A DNA stretch of 64,000 bases from Mesocentrotus franciscanus (lineage: Eukaryota > Echinodermata > Echinoidea > Camarodonta > Strongylocentrotidae): NCBI GenBank assembly GCA_037976565.1, contig CP137668.1:21056251-21120250 (forward strand), written 5' to 3'. Position numbers and translations under genes: made by a program. Of this stretch, positions 37,241 to 47,788 are shown one piece after another. How positions within the stretch are numbered: position 1 is the stretch's first letter; each line of letters opens with the position of its first letter. The notes beneath the pieces are model-generated. The model was not told the DNA's origin. It saw only the letters and a list, made by a program, of their open reading frames with translations, and did no database searches.

Positions 37241-38686
37241 TCAAAGGGGGAACCATGGTTGGGTAGGCCAGTTTGGAACTAAGAGTAGGCCTGTTGCATC
37301 ATCGCATTTAACCTTTTGTAAGCATTTTGCGATGAGGCAGAAGGGTGGGAAAGCGTAGAAACTTAATGGTTTCCAGTCGATTGTGAAAGCATCAACTGTT
37401 TCAGCTCCAGGGTCAGGCAGCCATGAGACGTATCTGTCAACTTGCTTATTTAATCTCGATGCAAATAGGTCTATTTCTAGGAAACCAAATTGCTGAGCAA
37501 TTTCTTTGAATGCATCTGTATTTAGCATCCACTCTGTCTTGTGGTTAAAGTGTCTAGACATGTGGTCTGCCTCTGTGTTTAGTTTCCCTGGTAAATGGGC
37601 AGCTGATAGCCATATGTTCCTACTCATGCACCATTCCCAAATGTGTTTGGCTGCCTCATTGCAATCTGCGGACTTGCAGCCCCCCATATTGTTAATGTAT
37701 GATACTGCGGTTACATTATCAACACGGAGTAGTACATGCACATTTTCCACATCAGCACAGAAGGATTGAACGCCAAACCCGGCAGCGACCGTTTCAAGGT
37801 AGTTTATGCCATAATGTCTTGCTTTGTGCAATTCTATTTCATTCCATCTACCACCTGTGCATGATTGGAGGTTAGTAGCACCCCAGCCAGCCCCACTGGC
37901 GTCCGTGCGCAACTCAAGGTCTGGTTTCGGTCTTCTTATTGGAGCGAATGAAGACGTTACATGTTCAACCCACCATTGAAGTTCACCCTTGGCTTCTTTT
38001 GAAAGTGTCATTTTCCTATCGAAATGACCTCTGTTTGCTTTTAGTGCTGCAATTTTGTCTCCCTCTAAAGTACGATAGAAGAGAGGGCCATATTGGACTG
38101 CTGGGAAAGTTGAAACGATCTTCCCGATAACCCTGGCAACGTGCCTTATTGAGGGCTCCTTAGTGTCAATAAGCTCTTGACAGAGGCGTTCGACTTCGAG
38201 CGCCTTGCTTTCTGGAAGCCTAATTTGCATAGTATTTGTATTCAGAACAAAGCCAAGGAACGTTATCTCTTTGGTGGGGGTAAGTACCGATTTTTCAGGG
38301 TGAATAATGAACCCGAGTTGTGCAAGGATGTCAGTGGTAGCCTTAACAGCTGCTATGAGCTTTTCTTCATTTTCTGCAATGAGGATTGTGTCATCCAAAT
38401 ATCCTACCACAATGTGACCAGCTTGTCTAAGCTTAGAAAAAACTGGCTTTAGTAATTTTGTGAATAGCCTTGGTGCTGTACTGAGACCATTGGGCAGTGC
38501 TTTGAATTGCCAACATTGATCATTGACAATAAATTTGAGGTATTTCCTATCCTCTTGGTGGATCGGTACTGTATAATATGCATCTCTGAGGTCGGCCGAG
38601 GCTAGAAAATTGTCAGGGGATACAAGATCCAGCACAGTGTGGATATTATCCATTTTAAAATGCTGATACATCATGCATTTATTCAA
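37241..38686 (-). CDS. DIRS reverse transcriptase-RNase H, open part
   Basis: This 481-residue open frame copies element RNA into DNA and degrades the RNA strand. RT motif A is ADLRDAYYTV (residues 31-40), then LPNGLSTAP (64-72), and the catalytic YLDD is at 96-99. An RNase H domain follows with LRTDASGAGWGA, YLETVAAGFG, LLRVDNVTAVSYINNMGG and LNTEADHMSRH, giving the expected acidic residues. The true frame starts farther upstream: coding similarity (GRLRYFRKNWQ, DPIVIRAVTGYKI, EEITSLHRKDVIEP) continues to about 39010, but a one-base loss in an A run (complement of 38731-38740) separates it from this frame. The label CDS reflects an intact open frame, not proven activity. Confidence 0.9.
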   Translation of the reverse strand: MNKCMMYQHFKMDNIHTVLDLVSPDNFLASADLRDAYYTVPIHQEDRKYLKFIVNDQCWQFKALPNGLSTAPRLFTKLLKPVFSKLRQAGHIVVGYLDDTILIAENEEKLIAAVKATTDILAQLGFIIHPEKSVLTPTKEITFLGFVLNTNTMQIRLPESKALEVERLCQELIDTKEPSIRHVARVIGKIVSTFPAVQYGPLFYRTLEGDKIAALKANRGHFDRKMTLSKEAKGELQWWVEHVTSSFAPIRRPKPDLELRTDASGAGWGATNLQSCTGGRWNEIELHKARHYGINYLETVAAGFGVQSFCADVENVHVLLRVDNVTAVSYINNMGGCKSADCNEAAKHIWEWCMSRNIWLSAAHLPGKLNTEADHMSRHFNHKTEWMLNTDAFKEIAQQFGFLEIDLFASRLNKQVDRYVSWLPDPGAETVDAFTIDWKPLSFYAFPPFCLIAKCLQKVKCDDATGLLLVPNWPTQPWFPL

Positions 38687-39029
38687 TTCTGAAAGATCGA
38701 GGATTAGACGTACACCTCCATTCTTTTTGGCGTAGTAAAAATATTAGAAATGAATTCACCCTCTTCATGTACACAGGGCTCAATAACATCTTTACGATGG
38801 AGGCTAGTAATTTCTTCTTGAATGCGCTTAGCGTCCGGGACGCTCCGTTTATAGCGTTTAGCCTTTAAATCAGGCAAGTCTTTAATTTTTCTACATCAAA
38901 CTCGATCTTGTATCCCGTGACAGCCCTAATAACAATAGGGTCTGTTGTTAGCTCTTGCCAATTTTTCCTAAAATATCTCAGTCGACCACCCACTTGGGGA
39001 ACACTACTACTAGTACTAGCATTAGTCAT

Positions 39030-40380
39030 AATATTTTCGCTAAAAATGTGATTAGTGTGTGAGTCACTGACCTTGTCATGACTTGGTCTTGGGAGTTCTA
39101 CTTCCTCCTCTGCTGGCCCGTGGGACCCCTCTGGGCACCTGGCGCTTGCATTCGTGGCTGGTTCGGAGCCTGAGACTGAGTGTACGGAGGTAGTCTGCCC
39201 CTCCTGTTCTGTCTGTACCCTAAAAAAGGGCCACCCTGCGATCCTGACATTGGCCTGCTATACCCGTGTGATTGGCTCTGTGAGCCCCAGCGGTGCCCCG
39301 TGCATTGTAGCCGTCCCGATAGGGATGCGAAGCAAAGCGGTGTTTGAATTTGTCCTCATCACACCGGCCGCTGCCAGTTGCTGATCTTTGAGATCCTTCA
39401 CCTGCTTGCCAAGATCATCACCGAACAAAAGTCTAGTAGCTGGCAGAGTAGGTTTGCACAGATGCGTAAACCTTGCATTCAAGTCAGGCTTTATGAGCTC
39501 TTTCCGCAGGCAGTTCAGTTCAAAGTTAGCGTTGCAAATCAACGCCCAAGCATCTTGCTGTGTATCAGTTATACCGTCCGTAGAAACGGAGCGGGTAAAT
39601 GCATTGATGCCATGAGTGAGTGATTTTGAACTCGCTGTAACTTCAAGTCACGGCTTTTTGTCATCGGAGGTAGATTGTCCCATATTGCAGGGTTCACCTT
39701 TGGTGCCTCTATAATCTGACAATTGCTCGGAGCTGGGTATTTAGCAGAAACTTCATCAAGAACTTTCCTCCAATTGATGTGTCATGAGATATGAAGTAGA
39801 TTGGGCTATCTCCTCCTCAATAGGATCTCCGATATCCGACACCATCGCAAATTTTGCGGCGATCGAGGAATGACAAAGTTATCAGGTTGAGGCATGTCTG
39901 TGTCAAAATTCTCTTCCTCCGAGCCGGCGCCCGCTATCCGCGGGTGGACCGTAAAGATCCATGAGCCCGGTGGGCACAAAGTCTTCCCGCCGGTAGCCCG
40001 GTGGAGCCGCGAGACGAAGACGGGCATAAGCTGCCGGTGACAGCCGTATCATTAGCAGCGGGCAACACCTCAACCACTCGCGAGAAGCGCTTCCATTTTA
40101 TCAAGTCTGCTATTGAAAGTAGAAAATGGAATCGTTGAATTCACTTTCTGATTCCCGTCTCGCTCATTGCCTTTGGCTCTGAGTCCGACTTTGTTTTACT
40201 TTTAGCTTTCCCGGCCCACTCTTGCTGACTTTGCCAGCCGTGACTTTGCCACTGGAGTTGGGTAATTTTTCTTTCCGTCGGAGCCCGTGGCTCGCGCTAC
40301 CAGGCGGTGCCTGGGGTGGAAGCGGACGGAGGACATTCAGCGGTGCTGCTATCCATTTGAGACGATACAATTCTATCATA
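39030..40380 (-). pseudogene. DIRS Gag-like first reading frame, broken
   Basis: Minus-strand pieces include 39258-39542 (RFTHLCKPTLPATRLLFGDD, then LGKQVKDLKDQQLAAAGV), which resembles the first protein of DIRS elements, and shorter pieces at 39806-40027 and 40164-40379 (basic, lysine/serine-rich). They are in different frames with stops between. By analogy the protein would package element RNA. The assignment rests mainly on position upstream of the RT and on partial motif resemblance. Confidence 0.6.
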
Positions 40381-40553
40381 AAATATCACTTCAGAAGGGC
40401 GTGATTTATAAAAATAAGCGTCTCAAAGTTATCAGTAAATGTCAAGCATGAAACTAAAACGTTTTTACCTTAGAAATTCGGGATTGCGTGGATAATAATC
40501 TCTAATTTCTTGAGCCAGAAAGGTGTCCTTTCGCTCAAATAACACGCGACTGA

Positions 40554-40628
40554 CGAAATTGCTGTTTAGCGCATGCGCACTGACGGGGTCTCATTTAACG
40601 TAATCCCGAAATGGCATTACGTAGTATA
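40554..40628 (-). repeat. DIRS 5' terminus and inverted repeat
   Basis: Positions 40554-40603 are the inverted counterpart of 35771-35821, with one small length difference. Positions 40589-40628 match the other half of the internal complementary region (35989-36028) exactly. ATT follows at 40629-40631. Confidence 0.92.
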
Positions 40629-40719
40629 ATTACCAATCAGTTGAACCCTGGCCCTACAAAATACAAATTTTGCCACAGACCGCAAACATTATTTTCACAA
40701 ACCAGGATTGTTTTTAAAC

Positions 40720-41085
40720 AAAGCGACACGATCTCGACATGACCTCATGGCCCAAATACAGGTGGTTGAAATTCGATATGTACTGCGCGCTCAGGGATTA
40801 CCGTAATTATAATGACAATGGGATCTCCATTTTATGACATTCAGTTCACATGCAAGCTATGATTACTCCTGAGTTGGGAAGCTCTTGTATTCGATATAAA
40901 ACCAGGGAGGTTAATTGTTTCCTTGTAAAATTTATTGCAAAACTTATTAGATTATTTCCAAGTTATGTCACATCTATTAATATGGGGTCGTGAACTTAAT
41001 ATAACATGGATACATAATGGCTGTTATTTCAGTGAAAATGACGCGCATGCTATGAGACTTTCAGGAAAGGAATGAATATAAGAAA
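40720..41085 (+). repeat. Direct repeat flanking the DIRS element, right copy
   Basis: It is the counterpart of 35184-35520. It includes an extra 30-40 bases around ATGATTACTCCTGAGTTGG that the left copy lacks, and lacks a short stretch near 35265, so the two copies had diverged independently. Confidence 0.85.
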
Positions 41086-42137
41086 ACTTGAAAGGACGGG
41101 GGAGAGACAGAGAGAGAGGAAGAGAAATAAGAGAAAGGCGACGGAGGGGCGACGGAGGGGAGACGGGGTACAGAGAGAAAGAAAGGACATGGGGAGGGAG
41201 AGAGAAAGAAAGAGGGAATATAGTAAAGAGCCTAGGGGTGGGGTAGAGAGAGACTGGAAGAAAACCCATTTGCTTCTTAATAATCAACAACCCAAGATAA
41301 GGAAGGGAATGTTTACATTCAAAACAGGCGGGTGTTTGGATAAAAGAAAACAAAATGTAGGTTTCCTGCGTACAACAGAAAACTCAAATATGGTATGATT
41401 CCATCAATATTAATAGTGTTCAAACACAGAACCATACATTCTAATAAAATATTATTTCATAGAAATGGATGTGTTCGTAGTAGGAAAGAGGAAAACAACC
41501 CAACTTACCCTTTAAAATATTTATGTTGCATTGTCGAACCGCAAACATCAATATTCATGAGCAGTTGGCAAGGCTCCAAGAACTACAGGTCCGAGCGTGG
41601 GAACCAAAGGGAGACATTGCGTAACATGGACTTTCTCTGTCATCAAGTCACTCAGCAAGAGATTGAGATAAGAGATCGAGTTGTTGAATGATTTAATTAT
41701 GTCGACAAGATAAGAGATAAAATTGTTTCCCTGGGGGGCTTGCTGGTTAAAAACTGGTAGAATTTGACAGGAGCCACGCGAGCGTAGTAAATCAAGTTCA
41801 GGGGTGAGTATATTTACGAACTTTTCTTGGTCTTGCTATTAATATTATACCACGAACCTGAACATGGGCCTGACTTACAGCAAGAAGTATCTAAAAAATT
41901 GATTGAATATTCGGAATATTTTGTTTTGATTGATTGATTGATTTGAGTTTTGATTAGTTTTTGATAAGTTTGGATTACTTTTGACAGGAATGGAGGAAAT
42001 AGGAAATGGCTACTCTCTACGATTGTCTACCTCCTTACTACATCACTTACATACACTCCTCTTTCACTCTCTCTCATTCTCGGTACTACATTTTTGTCAT
42101 ATTCTTTTGTCTGTAATTCTGGCAGTATAAATTAAAA
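41086..42137. other. Unassigned, purine-rich then mixed
   Basis: GAGAGA-rich DNA occupies 41095-41260. A GATT run is at about 41926-41944. A 98-codon + strand frame at 41395-41691 has no recognised domain. Confidence 0.4.
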
Positions 42138-43979
42138 CTAGACATATAATACTTGTTAATAACAAGTATAGGTGGGCTGTTCCAAGTACATGCCACACAT
42201 GTTTAGTGACATACTAAGTAGTCAAGAAAACATTGGCATGATTTGACCTTATTTTTTTGAAATAATCCTCTTATTCAGGTCTATTAGTGTGCCAAATTTC
42301 TAGTCTATACGATGCATGGTTTTAGAGAAACCATGTACAGTATATTTGACCTTTGACCCTCAAATCTAAATATCAAAATGAAATATGCATTTTCTAGATT
42401 TTGTTTTTATAAGAAATCATATCTCCGACTCATACTCTATCCAACTATGAATAAAAAATTAATACACGACAAGGACTCAGATTTCCCGTAAGGTTGTTCT
42501 TAAACAATTGACATATTTCTCCCATAGATATAACACGCAAAATTAGGCATTTTATTACATTGTTTGTGATAGTATATGATAATATGTTATAATAGTCGAA
42601 GAAGATCATGAAATCAAAACGACGGCAAAAAAAAAAAATTAAAAAGTTGACCCACCAGGAATCGAACTTGGGTCGCCGGAATGGGAGGCAAGTGCTATGA
42701 CCACTATACCAAAATAATCCCCATAGACATTACACGTGAACGGAAAATGTAATTCTCAAATCCCACTTTGCAAGTGAAATATGAGCATGATCCCGGCATC
42801 TGATCGAAAAATAAAGGGCACACTTGTGATAGCTTATTGTCTCAGCTACAACATACTCGAAGCTCAGCAAAAACAAAAGTAAAACGACGGAGATATTGCT
42901 CAAACAAGACTGGAATGTAGAATGAAGATTTCAGAAAAAGTCACCTCCCATAGAGAATACACGTAAAATTAGGAAAATTGACATGCCTCCTTTAATCGCA
43001 AAAATACGCCATGATGCCTTTGTCAAAATGAAAAATCGTGTTGACTGCATTTGTAGAAAATTGTCTCAGCTAGAACATATCAAAATTTGGAAGAAAATCA
43101 ATCAATATTTACAGAGATACAATCAATTTTCCAAAAATATGCTGACGTCATAATATGCAAATTGAAATTTTGAGTTCGGAGGCCATTATGATGACGTCAT
43201 GAGTTAATTGAGGGTCAAATGAGACATGAAATCATATCTCCGACTCATAATCTATCCAAATATGAAAAAAATTGGGAGTTTCCATCCATTCTGAAGAGTT
43301 ACAATGAATTTTGTATAGGCATGTTTTTGCCCATATATGCTATGTATTACAAGAGCTCGCGCGCACGTACATTTATCTTGAATGGACGCTCATCTTGTTA
43401 TTAATGGTCATAAAGAGATAAACATGGTATCAAATTGTTCAAAAAAATATGGGAAATATCGTGAAAGAAAAAAATGGCGATTCTATGTTCTGTAATGGTG
43501 TTACGCGAAAACGCGCATGTGCGTGTGCGCGATTTTTATAGAATGCTTAAAATGGCCTGAAACGTATGCAAAATGATTTTGAGACGATTTGGAGCATTTT
43601 TAATTTTGGCGCCACGCATGATATGCATGGCGCGTTTTTTAACCTGAAATTGACCGGACGGATATTGACCTCGATCATGATAAATATGAATGAGAAACGA
43701 ATTTCCGTTATGAAGATATGATCATGAGTAGATTTTCAGAAAATTTTACAAAATGGCGCCTAGATGACGTCATCAAGGTTGAAAACGTTATTTTGCTTTG
43801 TCCATATGCCTATACATATGTATGCCAAATTTCAAGGCATTTGATTGAGCCATTTTCAAATTATCTTGCTAACAATAAAGTGGGTGGAAATAAGAAAAAT
43901 AAATAAAGAATAAATAAATAAATAATAAAGGCAATTCTAATGAAAACATAAGGTGGTCTGTATTATATACAGCCCACCT
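42138..43979 (-). mobile_element. P-family element 1, full length, inverted
   Basis: On the minus strand it starts with the 5' hairpin (43951-43979, AGGTGGGCTGT arm) and ends with the inverted copy ACAGCCCACCT (42170-42180), the hairpin at 42151-42167, and CTAG (42138-42141) before TT. At 1,842 bases it equals the full-length copy at 47789-49630. Inside are three TGACGTCA palindromes and a tRNA-like segment (42648-42720). Short open frames recur between copies, but they drift with stops and shifts and look non-coding. Confidence 0.85.
42648..42720 (-). repeat. tRNA-Gly(CCC)-like segment with A and B boxes
   Basis: It is the reverse complement of the segment at 45669-45740. It keeps TGGTATAGTGG (A box) and AGTTCGATTCC (B box). 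The 5' acceptor strand does not pair with TGGGTCA at the 3' side, so it is not a working tRNA gene. Confidence 0.75.
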
Positions 43980-44645
43980 AATTATATATTCCATATTTTG
44001 ATCATGATTTTTTAAAACCATATTTGATTGTGATTTTGTATTACTTGTAATTGTCAGTTGTCAATTTATAATTTGTTTATACTGTACACATCATCAATGC
44101 AGCTTTGCACGGCTGCCATTGAAGTTTTTATTCAATAAATCATTAATTTTATGAATGAATGGATATAAAGAGGAACTAGAAGTAGAAAGTTGTGCGGAAA
44201 ATAGACTAACGTGTTCGTGTCTTGCCTACTTATATTTATAACTAATCAACACTGTTTAGTCGATAGCCATTTCCCTTTTCATATATCAGAAATTCCGTGT
44301 ATAAGGCGCACTTTTTTCCGTGGAAAAATCAAAAGTCGGGGTGCGCCTAATACACAGGTACAGGATATTTTGAGTCCTCAAAATGCTACTTTTTAGTGGT
44401 TTCAAAATCTCTGTGTCTCAACATGAATCACATAATGCAAATAAAGAATAGGATCTACTATTTGAAGTTAAACTACGTTCCTAATTTGAAGGAAGAGAGT
44501 TTTTTTTTTTTTTCAGTCTCGATAGAGGAACTAGAAGTAGAAAGTTGTGCGGAAAATAGACTAACGTGTTCGTGTCTTGCCTACTTATATTTATAACTAA
44601 TCAACACTGTTTAGTCGATAGCCATTTCCCCTTTTCATATACCGG
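43980..44645. other. Spacer of the P-family inverted arms
   Basis: It contains a direct repeat of about 118 bases (44168-44285 and 44525-44643, around GTGCGGAAAATAGACTAACG). Between these lies the left half of the CCGTAAA-type MITE (about 44288-44490, GTGTATAAGGCGCACT). Confidence 0.7.
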
Positions 44646-46255
44646 TAAATTTTCTGAAAATCTACTCATGATCATATCTTCATAACGAAAAGTCGTTTTT
44701 CATTCATATTTATCATGATCAAGGTCAATATCCGTCCGGTCAATTTCAGGTAAAAAAACGCGCGCACATGCGTACGTCCGTGCGTTAACGCAAAAATTTC
44801 AAAATGTTTTTAATCGTCTAAAATTTATTTTGCATACGTTTAGGCCATTTTAAGCATTTTATAAAAATCGCACACACGCATTATGCGCTGCTACACCATT
44901 ACACAACATAGAATCGCCATTTTTTTCCTTCATGATATTTCCCATATTTTTTCGAACAATTTGATACCATGTTTATCTCTTTATGACCATTAATAACAAG
45001 ATGAGCGTCCATTCAAGAAAATTGTGCGCGCGAGCTCTTGTAATACATAGCATATATGGGCAAAAACATGCCTATACAAAATTCATTGTCACTCTTCAGA
45101 ATGGATGGGAACTCCCAATTTTTTTCATATTTGGATAGATTATAAGTCGGAGATATGATTTAATGTCTCATTTGACCCTCAATTAACTCATGACGTCATC
45201 ATAATGGCCTCCGAACTCAAAATTTCAATTTGCATATTATGACGTCAGCATATTTTTGGAAAATTGATTGTATCTCTGTAAATGTTGATCGGTTTTCTTA
45301 TAAATTTTGATATGTTTTAGCTGAGACAATTTTCTACAAATGCAGTTTGTCATTTATCATTTTGACAAAGGCATCATGGCGTATTTTTGCGATTAAAGGA
45401 GGCATGTCAATTTTCCTAATTTTACGTGTATTCTCTATGGGAGGTGACTTTTTCTGAAATCTTCATTCTACATTCCAGTCTTGTTTGAGCAATATCTCCG
45501 TCGTTTTACTTTTGTTTTTGCTGAGCTTCGAGTATGTTGTAGCTGAGACAATAAGCTATCACAAGTGTGCCCTTTATTTTTCGATCAGATGCCGGGATCA
45601 TGCTCATATTTCACTTGCAAAGTGGGATTTGAGAATTACATTTTCCGTTCACGTGTAATGTCTATGGGGATTATTTTGGTATAGTGGTCATAGCACTTGC
45701 CTCCCATTCCGGCGACCCAAGTTCGATTCCTGGTGGGTCAACTTTTTAATTTTTTTTTGCCGTCGTTTTGAATTTGATTTTATGATCTTCTTCGACTATT
45801 ATAACATATTATCATATACTATCACAAATAATGTAATAAAATGCCTAATTTTGATGTGTTATATCTATGGGAGAAATATGTCAATCGTTTGAGAACAACC
45901 TTACGGGAAATCTGAGTCCTTGTCGTGTATTAATTTTTTATTCATAGTTGGATAGAGTATGAGTCGGAGATATGATTTCTTATAATAAACAAAATCTAAA
46001 AAATGCATATTTCATTTTGATATTTAGATTTGAGGGTCAAAGGTCAAATATACTGTACATGGTTTCTCTAAAACCATGCATCGTATAGACTAGAAATTTG
46101 GCACACTAATAGACCTGAATAAGAGGATTATTTCAAAAAAATAAGGTCAAATCATGCCAATGTTTTCTTAACTACTTAGTATGTCACTAAACATGTGTGG
46201 CATGTACTTGGAACAGCCCACCTATACTTGTTATTAACAAGTATTATATGTCTAG
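44646..46255 (+). mobile_element. P-family element 2, 5' truncated
   Basis: It matches element 1 in inverted orientation from the GAAAATCTACTCATGATCAT block to the 3' end: ACAGCCCACCT (46213-46223), hairpin ACTTGTTATTAACAAGT (46226-46242), CTAG (46252-46255), then TT. With element 1 it forms a head-to-head palindrome with arms of about 1.6 kb. Confidence 0.85.
45669..45740 (+). repeat. tRNA-Gly(CCC)-like segment
   Basis: The A box TGGTATAGTGG is at 45677-45687 and the B box AGTTCGATTCC at 45720-45730. The middle TTGCCTCCCATTCCGGCG resembles a glycine tRNA anticodon arm with CCC. The acceptor and part of the anticodon pairing are lost. Confidence 0.75.
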
Positions 46256-46257
46256 TT

Positions 46258-46327
46258 AGGTGGGCTGTATATCATACAGACCACCTTATAATTTTGTTAA
46301 AATTGCCTTTATTATTTATTATTTATC
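46258..46327 (+). repeat. P-family 5' module alone (70 bp)
   Basis: This is the 5' hairpin plus about 40 T/A-rich bases, directly followed by another 5' hairpin at 46328. It abuts the CTAG-TT end of element 2, so units are joined end to start. Confidence 0.8.
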
Positions 46328-47384
46328 AGGTGGGCTGTATATAATACAGACCACCTCATGTTTTCGTTAGAATTGCCTTTATTATTTATTTATTTATTTC
46401 TTTATTTTTCTTATTTCCACCCACTTTTTTGTTAGCAAGATAACTTGAAAATGGCTCAATCAAATGCCTTGAAATTTAACACACATATGTATAGGCATAT
46501 AAACAAAGCAAAATAAGGTTTTCAACCTTGACCTTGACTGATGTTGTCATCTAGGCGCCATTTTGTGAAATTTTTTGAAAATCTACTCATGATCATATCT
46601 TCATAACAGAAAGTCATTTCTCATTCATATTTATCATGATCAAGGTCAATATCCGTCCGGTCAATTTCAGGTCAAAAAACGCGCGCAGCGTACGTCCGTG
46701 CGTCAGCGCGCGCGCAAAATTTGAAAATGCTCAAAATCATCTCAAATTCATTTTGGATACGTTTTAGGCCATTTTAAGCATTTTATAAAAAAAAAATCGC
46801 GCACACGCACATGCGTTTTTGCGCGTAACACCCTTACACAACATAGAATCGCCATTTTTTTTTTCTTTCATGATATTTCCAATATTTTTTCGAACAATTT
46901 GATACCATGTTTATCTTTTTAATGACCATTAATAACAAGATGAGCGTCCATTCAAGATAAATGTCCGTGCGCGCGCTCTTGTAATACATAGCATATATGG
47001 GCAAAAACATGCCTATACAAAATTCATTGTAACTCTTCAGAATGGATTGAAACTCCCAATTTTTTTTCATATTTGGATAGATTATGAGTCGGAGATATGA
47101 TTTCATGTCTCATTTGACCCTCAATTAACTCATGACGTCATCATAATGGCCTCCAAACTCAAAATTTTAATTTGCATATTATGACGTCAACATATTTTTG
47201 GAAACTTGATTGTATCTCTGTAAAAATTGATCGATTTACTTCTAAATTTTGATATGTTCTAGCTGTGACAATTCTCTTCAAATGCAGTTACACGATTTTT
47301 CATTTTGACAAAGGCATCATGGGGTATTTTTGCGATTAAAGGAGGCATGTCAATTTTTCACATTTTGCGTGTATTCTCTATGAA
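46328..47384 (+). mobile_element. P-family element 3, 3' truncated
   Basis: It begins with the 5' hairpin (46328-46356) and follows the family until TGCGTGTATTCTCTATG near 47380, where similarity stops. It holds two TGACGTCA sites; a third, near 46543, is mutated to TGTTGTCA. Confidence 0.85.
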
Positions 47385-47658
47385 CTCAAATGAACTTTCC
47401 TTATCGATCTTCAAATGAAATAATCCTTTGGTATATTGTACGCCTCGAAACATGACTAATTCTGTCTTTTGCACCAAATACATATAAGCTCTCAGCCTAA
47501 TACATTGTAAGTGTAAATAAATCATCTGTATAATACTAATTTAATAATACTTATAGCTCACAACATACCGTGAACGTGGTTTCCATGTCAGGTCGCCCAA
47601 TGTCAGCCCGCCCCCTTACAAAGTCGCCCTCAATTGGTCATGTCACCCCCCGATTTTC
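47385..47658. other. Unassigned, between P units
   Basis: It is not P-family sequence. No repeat or exon was recognised. It ends in GTCACCCCCCGATTTTC just before a 5' hairpin module. Confidence 0.5.
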
Positions 47659-47788
47659 AGGTGGGCTGTATATAATACAGACCACCTCATGTTTTCGTTA
47701 GAATTGCCTTTATTTATTAGGTGGGCTGTATATAATACAGACCACCTTATGTTTTCGTTAGAATTGCCTTTATTTATTATTCTTTATC
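47659..47788 (+). repeat. Two tandem P-family 5' modules (60 and 70 bp)
   Basis: The 5' hairpin starts at 47659 and 47719, and the next full element starts at 47789. Each module carries the hairpin plus GTTTTCGTTAGAATTGCC and a TTTATT tail. Confidence 0.85.

Larger units (their letters stand above)
35707..40628 (-). mobile_element. DIRS-type tyrosine-recombinase retrotransposon
   Basis: About 4.92 kb, coding on the minus strand in the order Gag-like region, RT/RNase H, tyrosine recombinase. The ends carry inverted repeats (35771-35821 versus 40554-40603). An internal complementary region at 35916-36028 is the exact complement of the two outer ends joined through ATT. ATT also borders both ends in the host DNA (35704-35706, 40629-40631), and there is no longer target duplication. 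This is the textbook DIRS layout, in which a circular intermediate integrates by site-specific recombination. The terminal features are perfect, but the reading frames carry several shifts, so this copy is probably recent but inactive. Confidence 0.93.

Noticed and set aside
41395..41691. 98-codon + strand frame between the DIRS flank and the P array
   Set aside because: Some stretches look protein-like, but no family could be recognised and neighbouring frames are equally open, so it was not listed as a gene.
45669..45740. A functional tRNA-Gly gene
   Set aside because: A and B boxes are good, but the acceptor stem does not pair and the anticodon stem has mismatches. The same sequence is repeated inside each P element.
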